Assembly: GCF_001612985.1 (NCBI RefSeq)
Contig: NZ_BDBM01000031.1
Span: 44,484 to 108,483 of the forward strand
DNA length: 64,000 bases
Source of the DNA: Nocardia gamkensis NBRC 108242
Lineage (GTDB): Bacteria > Actinomycetota > Actinomycetes > Mycobacteriales > Mycobacteriaceae
Direction of reading: 5' to 3'
The notes beneath the pieces were generated by a model that did not search any database, was not told the origin of the DNA, and was given only the letters and a program-made list of their open reading frames with translations. Positions 8,952 through 17,541 of the stretch are shown in pieces (positions within the stretch are counted from its first letter, which is position 1; every line of letters starts with the position of its first letter). The position numbers and the translations under genes were made by a program.

Positions 8952-11321
8952 TTGGCCGCATTGGAATTGGGGTCAGTGTTCGCCGGATACACCATCGAAC
9001 GCCTTCTCGGTGTCGGCGGCATGGGCGAGGTTTACGTCGCCCGACATCCACGGCTGCCTCGCTCCGACGCGGTGAAGGTGCTTGCCGCGCAGTTCACCCG
9101 CGACGACTCGTACCGCCGCCGCTTCGAGCGCGAGGCCGACCTCGCCGCATCCCTGTCGCATCCCGGCATCGTCAGCGTCCACGACCGTGGAGAATCCGAC
9201 GGGCGATTGTGGATCGCGCTGGAGCTGATCGACGGCATCGATTTATCGGCGTCGCTCACCTCCTCGCCGGGCGGGTTGCCCGGCGCCGATGTGGCACGTG
9301 CGATCATGGAGGTAGCCGATGCGCTCGACTACGCGGGTGCTCGGGGGCTGATCCATCGAGATGTGAAACCCGCCAACATTCTGCTCGCCAGGACCGGCCA
9401 CTACCTGCTGACCGATTTCGGGATCGCACGAATGGGACCGGAGAACTCCGATCTCACCGGAACGGGCCTGACCCTCGGCACCATCGCATACGCATCCCCT
9501 GAGCAGATGCGGGGGCTGCCTGTCGACCCGCGATCCGACCAGTATTCACTGGCCGCCACCGCCTTTCATCTGCTCACCGGCGCGCAGCCGTTCACCGGCA
9601 TCAATCCCGTCGCGGTGATCATGGCTCACGCCCAGCAGCCCGTTCCCAGTGTGCGAGAGCATCGGCCCGATCTCGCGCCGCACGTCGATTCGGTGATCGG
9701 ACGGGCGATGGCGAAGAGTCCGGAGCATCGCTTTCCCACCAGTAAGGATTTCGCGACCGCCCTCGGTCACGCTCTCGCCACGCCCGCGACGCACCGACAA
9801 TCGTCGGCCGCGACCGCGGTGGTGGCCGACCGCTACGCAGCCACCGTCGTCCGACCGTCCCCTCTCAGCCCCGGACCGCATCATCCGGCCCCGCCGGGTC
9901 CCGTGGGAACGGGATCACGAAACGCTCAGCGCCGCAATACGCCTCGCCTCATCGGAGCAATGGTGGTCACGGTGGCGCTGGTTGTCGTCGGCTTGCTGGG
10001 TGTCCGGGCATTCATGCACGACGCGGGTGCGGAGGAAGCCGCGCGGCTGCCTCGTCAACCCGTGACGCCGATTCTGCCGTCGCTCGACAAGCGCCCCGAC
10101 ACCGCGATCTGGACGTTGCAGGATATTCCCGGCCCTCCCGGCTCCCAGCCGAACGGCACGTCAGCGCTCGGCGGAGATTCCGACATCGTCATCTTCGGCC
10201 GCAGAGTCCGCCTGGCCGACGCGAACCGCATCCAGTACCTCGACATAATCGATGCGAATACCGGTCGGCTCCGGGTCGGCACCGAGCCCATCGTGGTGGA
10301 CACGAGCCAACGAAGCCTCAACCGCTGTGTCGTCAGCGCAAATCATTCGGCAGCCGCCTGCCACCTCGACAGTTCGTCGGCACCCTCCGATGCCGTGGTG
10401 GTCGTCGACCTCGAGGCGAGCCGGATCATCGACACCTTTCCCGCTACGGGCCAAATCGAAGGCTTGACCGCCGCGGGTGGGCGTTTCGTCTTCGTGGACA
10501 GGGCGGATCTGTCTCAACCGCCGTCACTGCGATCGATCGGTGAGGATGGCCGGGAACTCCCGGCCATCCGCTGGACCGATGCCAACCCGCGTCCGCGGTC
10601 GACGCAACCACTCCATTCGATCGAAGTCTTCGACTCGGTCCGTCTGGCCGTGGTCAAGTCCGCACCCGACCCCTCGGAACCGTTGTCGAAGTGGGAGTTC
10701 CGTGTGGTCCGGCTCGAAGACGGCCAAGAGGTGTTCCGCCGGGACTCGGTCGAAGAGATCGGTGACGAGGACTGGAACGTCTTCATCGACGGATTCGTCG
10801 TCGCCGACGGCCGGTCACCGACCGGGATCTACGACCGGAACGGCACCAAGACAGCGGATCTACCAAAAGGCTGGCGACCCAGCGAGCGCCCGACAACGCT
10901 GGTCGGGCCGGGGCCGGCGGAGACTTCGGTGCCGACCGCCATTCAGACTCAGGGTAATAGAACGACCTACGCGGGGATCAGTCCACGCACCGGCACCATC
11001 CTGTGGCAGAAGCAGTCATTCGGCGCCGACAACAGGCCCGAGCGACTCCTGTTGCGCGGCATCGGAACCCTGATCCTCACCTCCGATTCGGGCCGTGTGG
11101 TAGACGCCTATACCGGTGACTATGTGATCCCCGGTTTCGTACCGAAAGGCACCCAGCTCGGCACCGACGGCAGCCGGATCGCCGTCAGCGCCGACTCGGT
11201 CCATTCGGGCAACTCACTCGCGGTGTGGAGCCGCGACGGTGAAGTCTGGGAGATCACGAGCGAGTACACATCTGTGGCGATCGGCGGCAAGGTCTACGTC
11301 GGAAACCTGAGGCTCTTCTGA
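8952..11321 (+). CDS. Transmembrane Ser/Thr protein kinase with extracellular PQQ-like propeller
   Basis: 789 residues from a TTG start. Kinase domain about 10-270: glycine loop GVGGMGEVY, lysine in DAVKVL near 42, HRDVKPAN at 135-142, DFG at 155-157, SPE at 182-184. A proline-rich juxtamembrane segment leads to one membrane helix at about 333-352. The outer 430 residues repeat strands of the PQQ/quinoprotein-like propeller type, for example TGTILWQKQ and GRVVDAYTGDYVIPG. Sensor kinases of this shape are common in Nocardia and related genera; the signal is unknown. Divergent from the hydrolase-MerR pair. Confidence 0.88.
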   Translation: MAALELGSVFAGYTIERLLGVGGMGEVYVARHPRLPRSDAVKVLAAQFTRDDSYRRRFEREADLAASLSHPGIVSVHDRGESDGRLWIALELIDGIDLSASLTSSPGGLPGADVARAIMEVADALDYAGARGLIHRDVKPANILLARTGHYLLTDFGIARMGPENSDLTGTGLTLGTIAYASPEQMRGLPVDPRSDQYSLAATAFHLLTGAQPFTGINPVAVIMAHAQQPVPSVREHRPDLAPHVDSVIGRAMAKSPEHRFPTSKDFATALGHALATPATHRQSSAATAVVADRYAATVVRPSPLSPGPHHPAPPGPVGTGSRNAQRRNTPRLIGAMVVTVALVVVGLLGVRAFMHDAGAEEAARLPRQPVTPILPSLDKRPDTAIWTLQDIPGPPGSQPNGTSALGGDSDIVIFGRRVRLADANRIQYLDIIDANTGRLRVGTEPIVVDTSQRSLNRCVVSANHSAAACHLDSSSAPSDAVVVVDLEASRIIDTFPATGQIEGLTAAGGRFVFVDRADLSQPPSLRSIGEDGRELPAIRWTDANPRPRSTQPLHSIEVFDSVRLAVVKSAPDPSEPLSKWEFRVVRLEDGQEVFRRDSVEEIGDEDWNVFIDGFVVADGRSPTGIYDRNGTKTADLPKGWRPSERPTTLVGPGPAETSVPTAIQTQGNRTTYAGISPRTGTILWQKQSFGADNRPERLLLRGIGTLILTSDSGRVVDAYTGDYVIPGFVPKGTQLGTDGSRIAVSADSVHSGNSLAVWSRDGEVWEITSEYTSVAIGGKVYVGNLRLF

Positions 11322-11534
11322 TCCTTCGAGGTGCCCGGCCGAACCCGCGCGTCGACCGGCAACCCTGCGGACGGTTGGCAACTTCCGATCGCGATGAGCG
11401 AAGCCTCTGAGGGGCACCCTGCGTCGCCAACGATTCAGCCCTCCAGGACGGGGTTGTTTCGCCGGACGCTTGGCTATGATCGGACTGCCAAGACTATGCG
11501 AGCGGTAGCTCATCTCGAGGTAGGCGGGGGACCG

Positions 11535-12374
11535 ATGGCGAGTAGCGAACACTCACGGCCCGCTCAAAGGCGACAAGCCAATGAGCGTGCGATCTACCGC
11601 CAGTTGCGCGAGCAAGATATGGCATTCGGTGACGCCACACCCTCTCCTCATCAGTTGGTCGCCGTTGTTTTCGACAGCGACCTGTCGGAGACCGGCGACC
11701 TCACCAGAAGGATCCGCGTCATACTCCGCCTGGGCGATCTGCAAGGAGGAACGCCAGAATATCGTTGGCGTATTCCCCATCCGCCGCGCCGGCCGCCGTT
11801 CGCCCTCGACATTCGAGTCCTGCCGAATCCTCTGGCATATCGCATCGAGCAAGCAGAGATATCGACCGATGTCGCTTGCACCACCGTTGTCTTCGATCTG
11901 AGGGACTGCGCAGCGGGAAGGATTATAGAGTTGGCATTCAGCTACTCGCTCGAGAATTCGATAGACATAACGCGCCGTGGTCTATTCGCTACGAGTCATA
12001 CCTTCGTCTGGACATATACTTTCGTATCTCACACCAACTATTTCGAGACCAAACTCGGTTTTCCGAGAGGTGCGAGCCTGAGCGTCGACAGCAATGAAAC
12101 CTCGCTACATGCCTTCGAACGCACTGCGGAGATCGACGGGCGTGCGGTGTACTCGTACACGAGCTGGGAGCCGCGGCAAGGTCAGACAATCAGCGGCTGC
12201 GTGACGTACCGAATCTGGTCGTCGGCGATCGAGCCGGTCATCGCGATTGCGGGTGGCGCTGTCATCGCCATTCCTGCGGCATTCGCGACGAATGTGCTCA
12301 CGGGCGTCATAACCTTCGGCCTTGCCGCGCTGGTTACCGGATTCGCCCAATCCATGATCGGCCGACTGAAGTAA
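11535..12374 (+). CDS. Hypothetical protein with carboxyl-terminal membrane segments
   Basis: 279 residues from ATG 11535, which follows AGGCGGGGG; the frame is open further upstream but with poor codon use. Residues 1-220 are soluble and beta-rich (VAVVFDSDLSETG, RIRVILRLGD, TFVWTYTFVSHT); residues 230-275 form two hydrophobic stretches, PVIAIAGGAVIAIPAAF and VITFGLAALVTGF. No family recognised. Codon use is visibly more A/T-rich than in the kinases, as in the next gene, which suggests joint acquisition. The membrane tail may anchor the beta domain to the inner face. Confidence 0.7.
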   Translation: MASSEHSRPAQRRQANERAIYRQLREQDMAFGDATPSPHQLVAVVFDSDLSETGDLTRRIRVILRLGDLQGGTPEYRWRIPHPPRRPPFALDIRVLPNPLAYRIEQAEISTDVACTTVVFDLRDCAAGRIIELAFSYSLENSIDITRRGLFATSHTFVWTYTFVSHTNYFETKLGFPRGASLSVDSNETSLHAFERTAEIDGRAVYSYTSWEPRQGQTISGCVTYRIWSSAIEPVIAIAGGAVIAIPAAFATNVLTGVITFGLAALVTGFAQSMIGRLK

Positions 12375-12429
12375 GTTTCAGGAGCATTCCGGCCGTATCG
12401 GAAGTCGGCTACGATACCGTAGGGGTAGT

Positions 12430-13371
12430 ATGCGAAATAGGGAATCTCGAGTATTCGATTGGAACTCCCTGCCTGCCGGCTACGCGGCTCGATACGAACA
12501 CCTCAACGAGGAATATGGGCAACTCTATTCGACTTCCGCCGAACGGCTGATGACGATTTCGGGAATCTCTCGCGGTGATGTGGTCATCGATCTGGGTGCG
12601 GGCAGCGGCTTCTCGACCGAGATTCTGGCCCATAGGGTCGGCAGGCGGGGCCGGATATTAGCCATTGATCCGAGCATCCCGATGCTCGAGCGCGCGCGCG
12701 AGAGAGCCTATCCATGTCCGATCACGTTCCATAGGGGTGAGGCGGAAGGGATCCACTCGATCGCAGAAGAGGAGGGGTTCCTCGGCTGTGACGCAGTTCT
12801 TTCCAGTTTCACCTACTACTACACCTTTCACGACCGGCCTTCTCTCCACCGCGCCGTATTCGACGTTCTCGGAACCGGCGGTAGATGGGCATTCAACCTG
12901 ACCAAGTATCTCGGTGAGATCAGAATCGCGGGAAACGAATACAATGAATTCGGCAAGATTTATGTCGACCAGCTCAAGGCTACCGTTGCGCGTCATGGTA
13001 TCGATCCCGGTATCCGGAACGACGAGTCATCCGGTCAGTTCACGGATACGGCATGGGAAGCGGCGGAGTTACAAGCGGCCGGATTCGTCGACGTCGAGAT
13101 CGAGGCCTGGCCATTACCATTGACTCCTAGTCAAGCATTTCGCTTCACACTCGATGGTTTCTATAGTCATGGATCGCGAGTCACCTTTCTGCCGGCGCTG
13201 ATGAACGTACCGATCGGCAAACGCATCGCGCTCATGCAGGAAGCTCTTGCCGACTGCGCGGACGAGCTCGACTCCCACTCTGCCCCGTATGACTCCCACT
13301 CTGCCCCGTATATAGCCAATTTCGTCGCCCGCCGTCCTGAAATTCATGGCGACGCGGCCCGATCCGAATGA
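12430..13371 (+). CDS. SAM-dependent class I methyltransferase
   Basis: 313 residues from ATG 12430 after AGGGGTAGT. SAM motif I VVIDLGAGSGFS near residue 60, an acidic motif II ILAIDPS near 87, and GEAEGIHS followed by FTYYYTFHD, typical of small-molecule methyltransferases. The acceptor is unknown. The carboxyl end carries an exact in-frame duplication of seven residues (DSHSAPY twice). A/T-richer codons match the previous gene. Convergent with the glycosyltransferase operon. Confidence 0.82.
   Translation: MRNRESRVFDWNSLPAGYAARYEHLNEEYGQLYSTSAERLMTISGISRGDVVIDLGAGSGFSTEILAHRVGRRGRILAIDPSIPMLERARERAYPCPITFHRGEAEGIHSIAEEEGFLGCDAVLSSFTYYYTFHDRPSLHRAVFDVLGTGGRWAFNLTKYLGEIRIAGNEYNEFGKIYVDQLKATVARHGIDPGIRNDESSGQFTDTAWEAAELQAAGFVDVEIEAWPLPLTPSQAFRFTLDGFYSHGSRVTFLPALMNVPIGKRIALMQEALADCADELDSHSAPYDSHSAPYIANFVARRPEIHGDAARSE
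13270..13311 (+). repeat. 21-nt perfect tandem duplication inside the methyltransferase
   Basis: Bases 13270-13290 are repeated exactly at 13291-13311, adding seven residues (DSHSAPY) near the carboxyl end without changing frame. Probably a recent slippage event. Confidence 0.95.
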
Positions 13372-13555
13372 GATTTTCCGCAGCCGTGCGAACCATCATC
13401 GCGGCGGGCAGCCGAACAGCGAACCGGCATCACCCTCGCCCGCGTGCAAGCCATAGCCGAACAGCTGCGGCACCCTCGAGATCGACGACCGCTGCGGGAT
13501 CCGGTTCGGATCGCATCCGAAGCGGTACGAGCTATCAGCAGGATTGAACGGCCGA

Positions 13556-14650
13556 TTACTGATCGACGCATGCGGCCATCCGTGCCCGAAATGCGGGTGG
13601 CGCGAACGTTTCCGCGTGGGCGCGGACGATGTGCGGGTCGTAATGGGCGGTGTCGAAGTCGGCCATTGCCGCGGCCAGGCGTGTGACGACGTCCGGATCG
13701 GCGCCCGGAGCGATGTGTTCGCCGGTCGTGCCCGGTCGTACCGTGTCGAGCGCGCCGCCTGCGCCGATGGCGATCACCGGGGTACCGCAGGCCATGGCTT
13801 CTACCGGGACGATGCCGAAGTCTTCCACGCCGGGCATGAGGAGGGCTCGGCAGCGTTGGTACATCTCCCGCAGGATGTCGGTAGAGGTGGCGCCCAGAAA
13901 AGTTGTCTCGGGTCCGGCGAGGGCTTCGAGCTGAGGCCGGAAGCGTCCGCCGCCCAGCACGACCAGCCGTACGCCGGCCAGTTGCGCGGCTCGTATGGCG
14001 AGATCGGCGCGTTTGTAGGGAACGAGGCGACCGGCGCAGAGAAAGAAGTCCTCCCGGGCACGTGTGGGATCAGGGGCGAAACGGTCGACATCGACGGGGG
14101 GATTGATCACGGTGGCGGTCAGGCCCCACCAGTCGCGGATCCGGTCGGCGACGGCGGTCGAATTGGCGATCACGCGGGTCAGGCGCGGCGCGGCTCGCAG
14201 TTCTGTGCGGCGGGCCAGTGCGCCCAGGGCGCCGAGGGCGAACTGGCCGGCCCGTCCGCCGGCTTCGCGGATGCGGAACTCTCGATCCCAGGCCCATCGC
14301 GCGGGGCTGTGCACATAGGCGATCACGGGCGCGTCGGTGGCCAATGCGGCCTGTGTGGCGAACGAGTGGTGGCTGACGACCACGGCGTCATAGCCCCGCA
14401 ACGGCATACGACGCAGGGAACTGGGGACGAACGGCAGCAGCGGGGCGTGCCGACCGCGGGTCATCGTGTGGGCGCGGGAGAGCCAGGTGTCGTGGACATG
14501 CCGGACGGGCGGGCGGATTCCGTCCGGCGTGACGATCGGGGCGTAGATGTCCGCGCCGGGCCAGGTGCGGGCGAACTCGCCCACGACGGCTTCGGATCCG
14601 CCGAATTCGGTGAACCGTTCGTGGACGATGGCGATGCGGGGTGTGGTCAT
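13556..14650 (-). CDS. GT4 family glycosyltransferase
   Basis: 364 residues starting MTTPRIAIVHERFTEFGGSE, with GT-B fold signatures: CAGRLVPYKRADLAIRA in the donor-binding domain and PGVEDFGIVPVEAMACGTPV with the EX7E motif. Transfers a sugar from a nucleotide-sugar to a growing glycan at the inner membrane face. ATG 14650 overlaps the aminotransferase TGA by 4 nt, so it is the last gene of the leftward polysaccharide operon. Confidence 0.9.
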   Translation of the reverse strand: MTTPRIAIVHERFTEFGGSEAVVGEFARTWPGADIYAPIVTPDGIRPPVRHVHDTWLSRAHTMTRGRHAPLLPFVPSSLRRMPLRGYDAVVVSHHSFATQAALATDAPVIAYVHSPARWAWDREFRIREAGGRAGQFALGALGALARRTELRAAPRLTRVIANSTAVADRIRDWWGLTATVINPPVDVDRFAPDPTRAREDFFLCAGRLVPYKRADLAIRAAQLAGVRLVVLGGGRFRPQLEALAGPETTFLGATSTDILREMYQRCRALLMPGVEDFGIVPVEAMACGTPVIAIGAGGALDTVRPGTTGEHIAPGADPDVVTRLAAAMADFDTAHYDPHIVRAHAETFAPPAFRARMAACVDQ

Positions 14651-16014
14651 CGAGATGTGCTCGTTTCGATCAGCCGCGGTGCGGCGGTGCGGCGAATCGC
14701 GGGAGCGACCGATCGTCCGCGCAGCAGTCCGTCGACGGTGCCGCGTTCGAGGGCGGTCCGGTACACCTCGGCCGCGGCCGCGCAAGCCGACAGGGTGGTG
14801 GCGATCGCGTCGTGATCGTGTGCCGCCGAGGTGACGAAGGATTGCCCGAGTACTCCGCGTTGGAGCAGTTCTTGCAGGAACAATGTGCGGAATGCCTGGC
14901 TGGGTTTTCCGTGGGAATCGAGGGTTTCGAAGATGAGACAGGAGGAGCGACCGCGGACCCGGAGGTGATCACCGATGCCGAGTTCGTCTGCCAGCGCGGC
15001 GAATCCGGTCGCCAATGCGGCGCCGGCCGATTCCATACGGGAGATCGGTTCGCCGGTCCGGTAGGCCGCGGCGACCGCGCGGAAGGCCGCGAGCCCGCTG
15101 GTTTCCGGGCCGTGCGTGGTGGACAGCAGGAAGACGCGGTCGGCGCCGGTGCGCAGGCCGCCCCGCTCGAGGTATTCGCGTCGCCCGGCGAGCGCCGAGA
15201 TGGGGAATCCGTTACCCATGGCCTTGCCCCAACAAGACAGGTCGGGAGTCACGCCGTAAACGGATTGCGCGCCGCCTGCGGCCCAGCGGAATCCGGTGAT
15301 CATCTCGTCGAAAACCAGCAAGGTGCCGTGCCGATCGCACAGCGCGCGTACCGCTCGGAGGTAGCCGGGCTCGGGTTCCGCCGTTGCGGTGGCCGCCTCC
15401 ATGACGACCGCGGCCACGCTGTCGCCCGCCAGGACCGCGGCGAGAGCGTCGACGTCGTTGTAGGGGAACCGGACGATATCGGCGCCGACATGATCGGGGA
15501 TGCCCGCCGACATCGGTGTCGTCGCGATGAACCAGTCGTCGACCGAGAAGAACGGCTGCTCGCAGACGGCGATCCGCCGGCGGCCGGACACGGCCCGGGA
15601 CAGCCGGACGGCGGCGGTGGTCGCATCCGAGCCGTTCTTGGCGAACTTGACCATGTCCGCACCGGGAACGAGGTCCAGGAAGTCCTCGGCCGCGAGCAGT
15701 TCCAGTTCGGTCGGCCTGCTGAAGTTCACTCCGTCGGCGATCGTGGTCGTCACGGCGTCCAGAACCGGTGCGTAGGCATGGCCGAGGGTGACCGAACGTA
15801 AGCCCATTCCGTATTCGACATACTGGTTGCCGTCGGCGTCCCACACGCGGCATCCGTTGCCTCGCACCAGTATCGGCGCCATGTGCTCGGGGTACTGGTC
15901 GGCTCCGCGGGCATAGGTGTGAGCGCCGCCGGGCACCAGGTCGTGCAGCCGACGCTGCAGCGCATTGCTGCGGGCGAACCCGCGGTGCGGTGGGACGTCG
16001 GGGTGCAGGTTCAT
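14647..16014 (-). CDS. Class III PLP aminotransferase, glutamate-1-semialdehyde aminomutase-like
   Basis: 455 residues with a class III fold: GGAHTYARG near the start, NGSDAT at 127-132 for PLP phosphate, FDEM with D236 for the pyridine nitrogen, and Schiff-base lysine K264 in CWGKAMGNGFP. Members of this branch in glycan loci transfer or rearrange amino groups on small acceptors; haem biosynthesis is less likely because no haem genes are near. It may provide an amine that the neighbouring acyltransferase modifies (inference). Overlaps the downstream GT4 start as ATGA. Confidence 0.85.
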   Translation of the reverse strand: MNLHPDVPPHRGFARSNALQRRLHDLVPGGAHTYARGADQYPEHMAPILVRGNGCRVWDADGNQYVEYGMGLRSVTLGHAYAPVLDAVTTTIADGVNFSRPTELELLAAEDFLDLVPGADMVKFAKNGSDATTAAVRLSRAVSGRRRIAVCEQPFFSVDDWFIATTPMSAGIPDHVGADIVRFPYNDVDALAAVLAGDSVAAVVMEAATATAEPEPGYLRAVRALCDRHGTLLVFDEMITGFRWAAGGAQSVYGVTPDLSCWGKAMGNGFPISALAGRREYLERGGLRTGADRVFLLSTTHGPETSGLAAFRAVAAAYRTGEPISRMESAGAALATGFAALADELGIGDHLRVRGRSSCLIFETLDSHGKPSQAFRTLFLQELLQRGVLGQSFVTSAAHDHDAIATTLSACAAAAEVYRTALERGTVDGLLRGRSVAPAIRRTAAPRLIETSTSR

Positions 16015-16176
16015 CTGGTGCTCCGTATGCGGTGCGGGCGGGATACCGGCAGGAAGCCGGGATAGCAGAGCGGTGCCGGCGAAGTGTCGGACGGGGATAC
16101 GCTCCGGCGTCGAGCGGATCGCGAGACCGGCCGGAGGCGTTGTGGTCGTGCGTCGGGATGCACCCGGTCGCCGAAC

Positions 16177-17541
16177 TCACGGACTCGGCCCTCCACGGGT
16201 CGGTTCGTCATCGGGGGCAGCCGTGCCGGCCGGATGACTGTACGCCCAGAGGTCGTGGTCGCCACGGGGTCCGAAGACATCGAGGTGCCCGCGCATCCGC
16301 CCCTCCTCGGCGAACCCGGCCGCGGCGACCGCGGCCGCGGCGGCCGGGTCGGATACCGGGATCGCGGTGGCGATGCGGAGGATTCCGAGCCGTTCGGTCG
16401 CATGGTGCACCAGCAGGCGGAGCACACGTGCGCGGAGTTCCGGGCGGGCCGAGGCATCGGTCCAGACGCTGAGCCGGACGTTGCGATCGAACATGTCCAG
16501 CCCGTGCAGCCGGGCTTCCCCAGCGAAGCGGCCGTCGTCGAGGATCGTCAGCGTCAGCCCCGGCCGGGAGCGCAGGCCGGGCCTGGCTTCGGCGAGTTCG
16601 GCCAGCCAGTGGCGCAGGGAATGCCGGCGCAGCCAGGCGGCGGGTGACATGTGCGGATCACGTGCCAGCGTCACACGGTTGCGGATACGGGCAGCGCGGC
16701 GCTGCCGGAAGTCGGAGACACGGCGTGATCGCACCAGCACCCCGCCGCGGTCATCGGAGTCGGTGATTGCGATGGCGGCGCTGCCCCGCACCCACCGGAA
16801 CACTCGCCGCAATCGGGATAGCTCGTACCTCAGACGGGCAGCCGCGATGCTCATGGGGGGCGGCCCATGCGGGACGGCAGAGGCGGCGGGCAGTCGCGTC
16901 GTCGTCGGGTGGCGGCGCTGGCGGTCCAGATGGACGGCGGTGAACCCGCGGTCGGGCCGATCCGCGCGGGTCACCGCCCACAGCTCGTGGTCGCGGCGTG
17001 CGCCACCGGAATCGAAATAGGTGCGCATCCGGGCTTCGTACCGCAGGCCCGCCGCGGCCGCGATCTTGGCCGCGGCGATGTTGCCGGGCGCGATCGGTGC
17101 GCTGATTCGCATGAGGCCGAGGCTGTCGAATCCGAAGTCCGTCATCATGGTCAGGGCGAGGGCGCCGATACCGCCGCCCGCGACGGCGGAGCCGGTCCAG
17201 ATGCCGAGTTCGGCGCTGCCCGCCGCCACTTCGATCGAGGCCAGTTCGACCTGTCCGGCGAACCGACCGGCCACCTCGATGACCATGCTCATCCGCCGCC
17301 CGGCGCGTGCGTCGGCCCGGTTGTCGAGGCATTCCCGCACCCAGTGGCGGGCGGTGTGGCGGGCGGGCCATTCCTGTTCCGAGCTGACCCAGTAGGGCTC
17401 GATGATCGCGCGGTCACGGAGCCGGATCCGCCGCCACTCCGTGAAATCGTCGAAGCGCGGCGGTCGCAACCGCACCGCCGTACCGAGGGGACCGGTGACG
17501 GTCGGCGGCGCTTCGATGCGGCGGTGCCGTGTTCGGGTCAT
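16177..17541 (-). CDS. Tandem GNAT acetyltransferase (two domains fused)
   Basis: 454 residues. Two RimJ-type GNAT domains in series. The first (about 20-190) has RLRPPRFDDFTEWRRIR and APGNIAAAKIAAAAGLRYEARMR; the second (about 240-440) has RVSDFRQRRAARIRNR and DPAAAAAVAAAGFAEEGRMR. Both end with a similar DHELWA or DHDLWAYS segment, so the gene arose by duplication and fusion. The second copy is more diverged and its ATG at about 16854 could allow separate translation. Such enzymes acetylate amines; here perhaps an amino sugar or amine made by the adjacent aminotransferase. Start ATGA-overlaps the preceding gene. Confidence 0.85.
   Translation of the reverse strand: MTRTRHRRIEAPPTVTGPLGTAVRLRPPRFDDFTEWRRIRLRDRAIIEPYWVSSEQEWPARHTARHWVRECLDNRADARAGRRMSMVIEVAGRFAGQVELASIEVAAGSAELGIWTGSAVAGGGIGALALTMMTDFGFDSLGLMRISAPIAPGNIAAAKIAAAAGLRYEARMRTYFDSGGARRDHELWAVTRADRPDRGFTAVHLDRQRRHPTTTRLPAASAVPHGPPPMSIAAARLRYELSRLRRVFRWVRGSAAIAITDSDDRGGVLVRSRRVSDFRQRRAARIRNRVTLARDPHMSPAAWLRRHSLRHWLAELAEARPGLRSRPGLTLTILDDGRFAGEARLHGLDMFDRNVRLSVWTDASARPELRARVLRLLVHHATERLGILRIATAIPVSDPAAAAAVAAAGFAEEGRMRGHLDVFGPRGDHDLWAYSHPAGTAAPDDEPTRGGPSP

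Noticed and set aside
13372..13555. Short frames between the methyltransferase and the glycosyltransferase
   Set aside because: Under 80 codons, no ribosome-binding site of note and no domain; treated as intergenic.
16015..16176. Possible small gene between the aminotransferase and the GNAT
   Set aside because: 160 nt with no start plus ribosome-binding site in a consistent frame.
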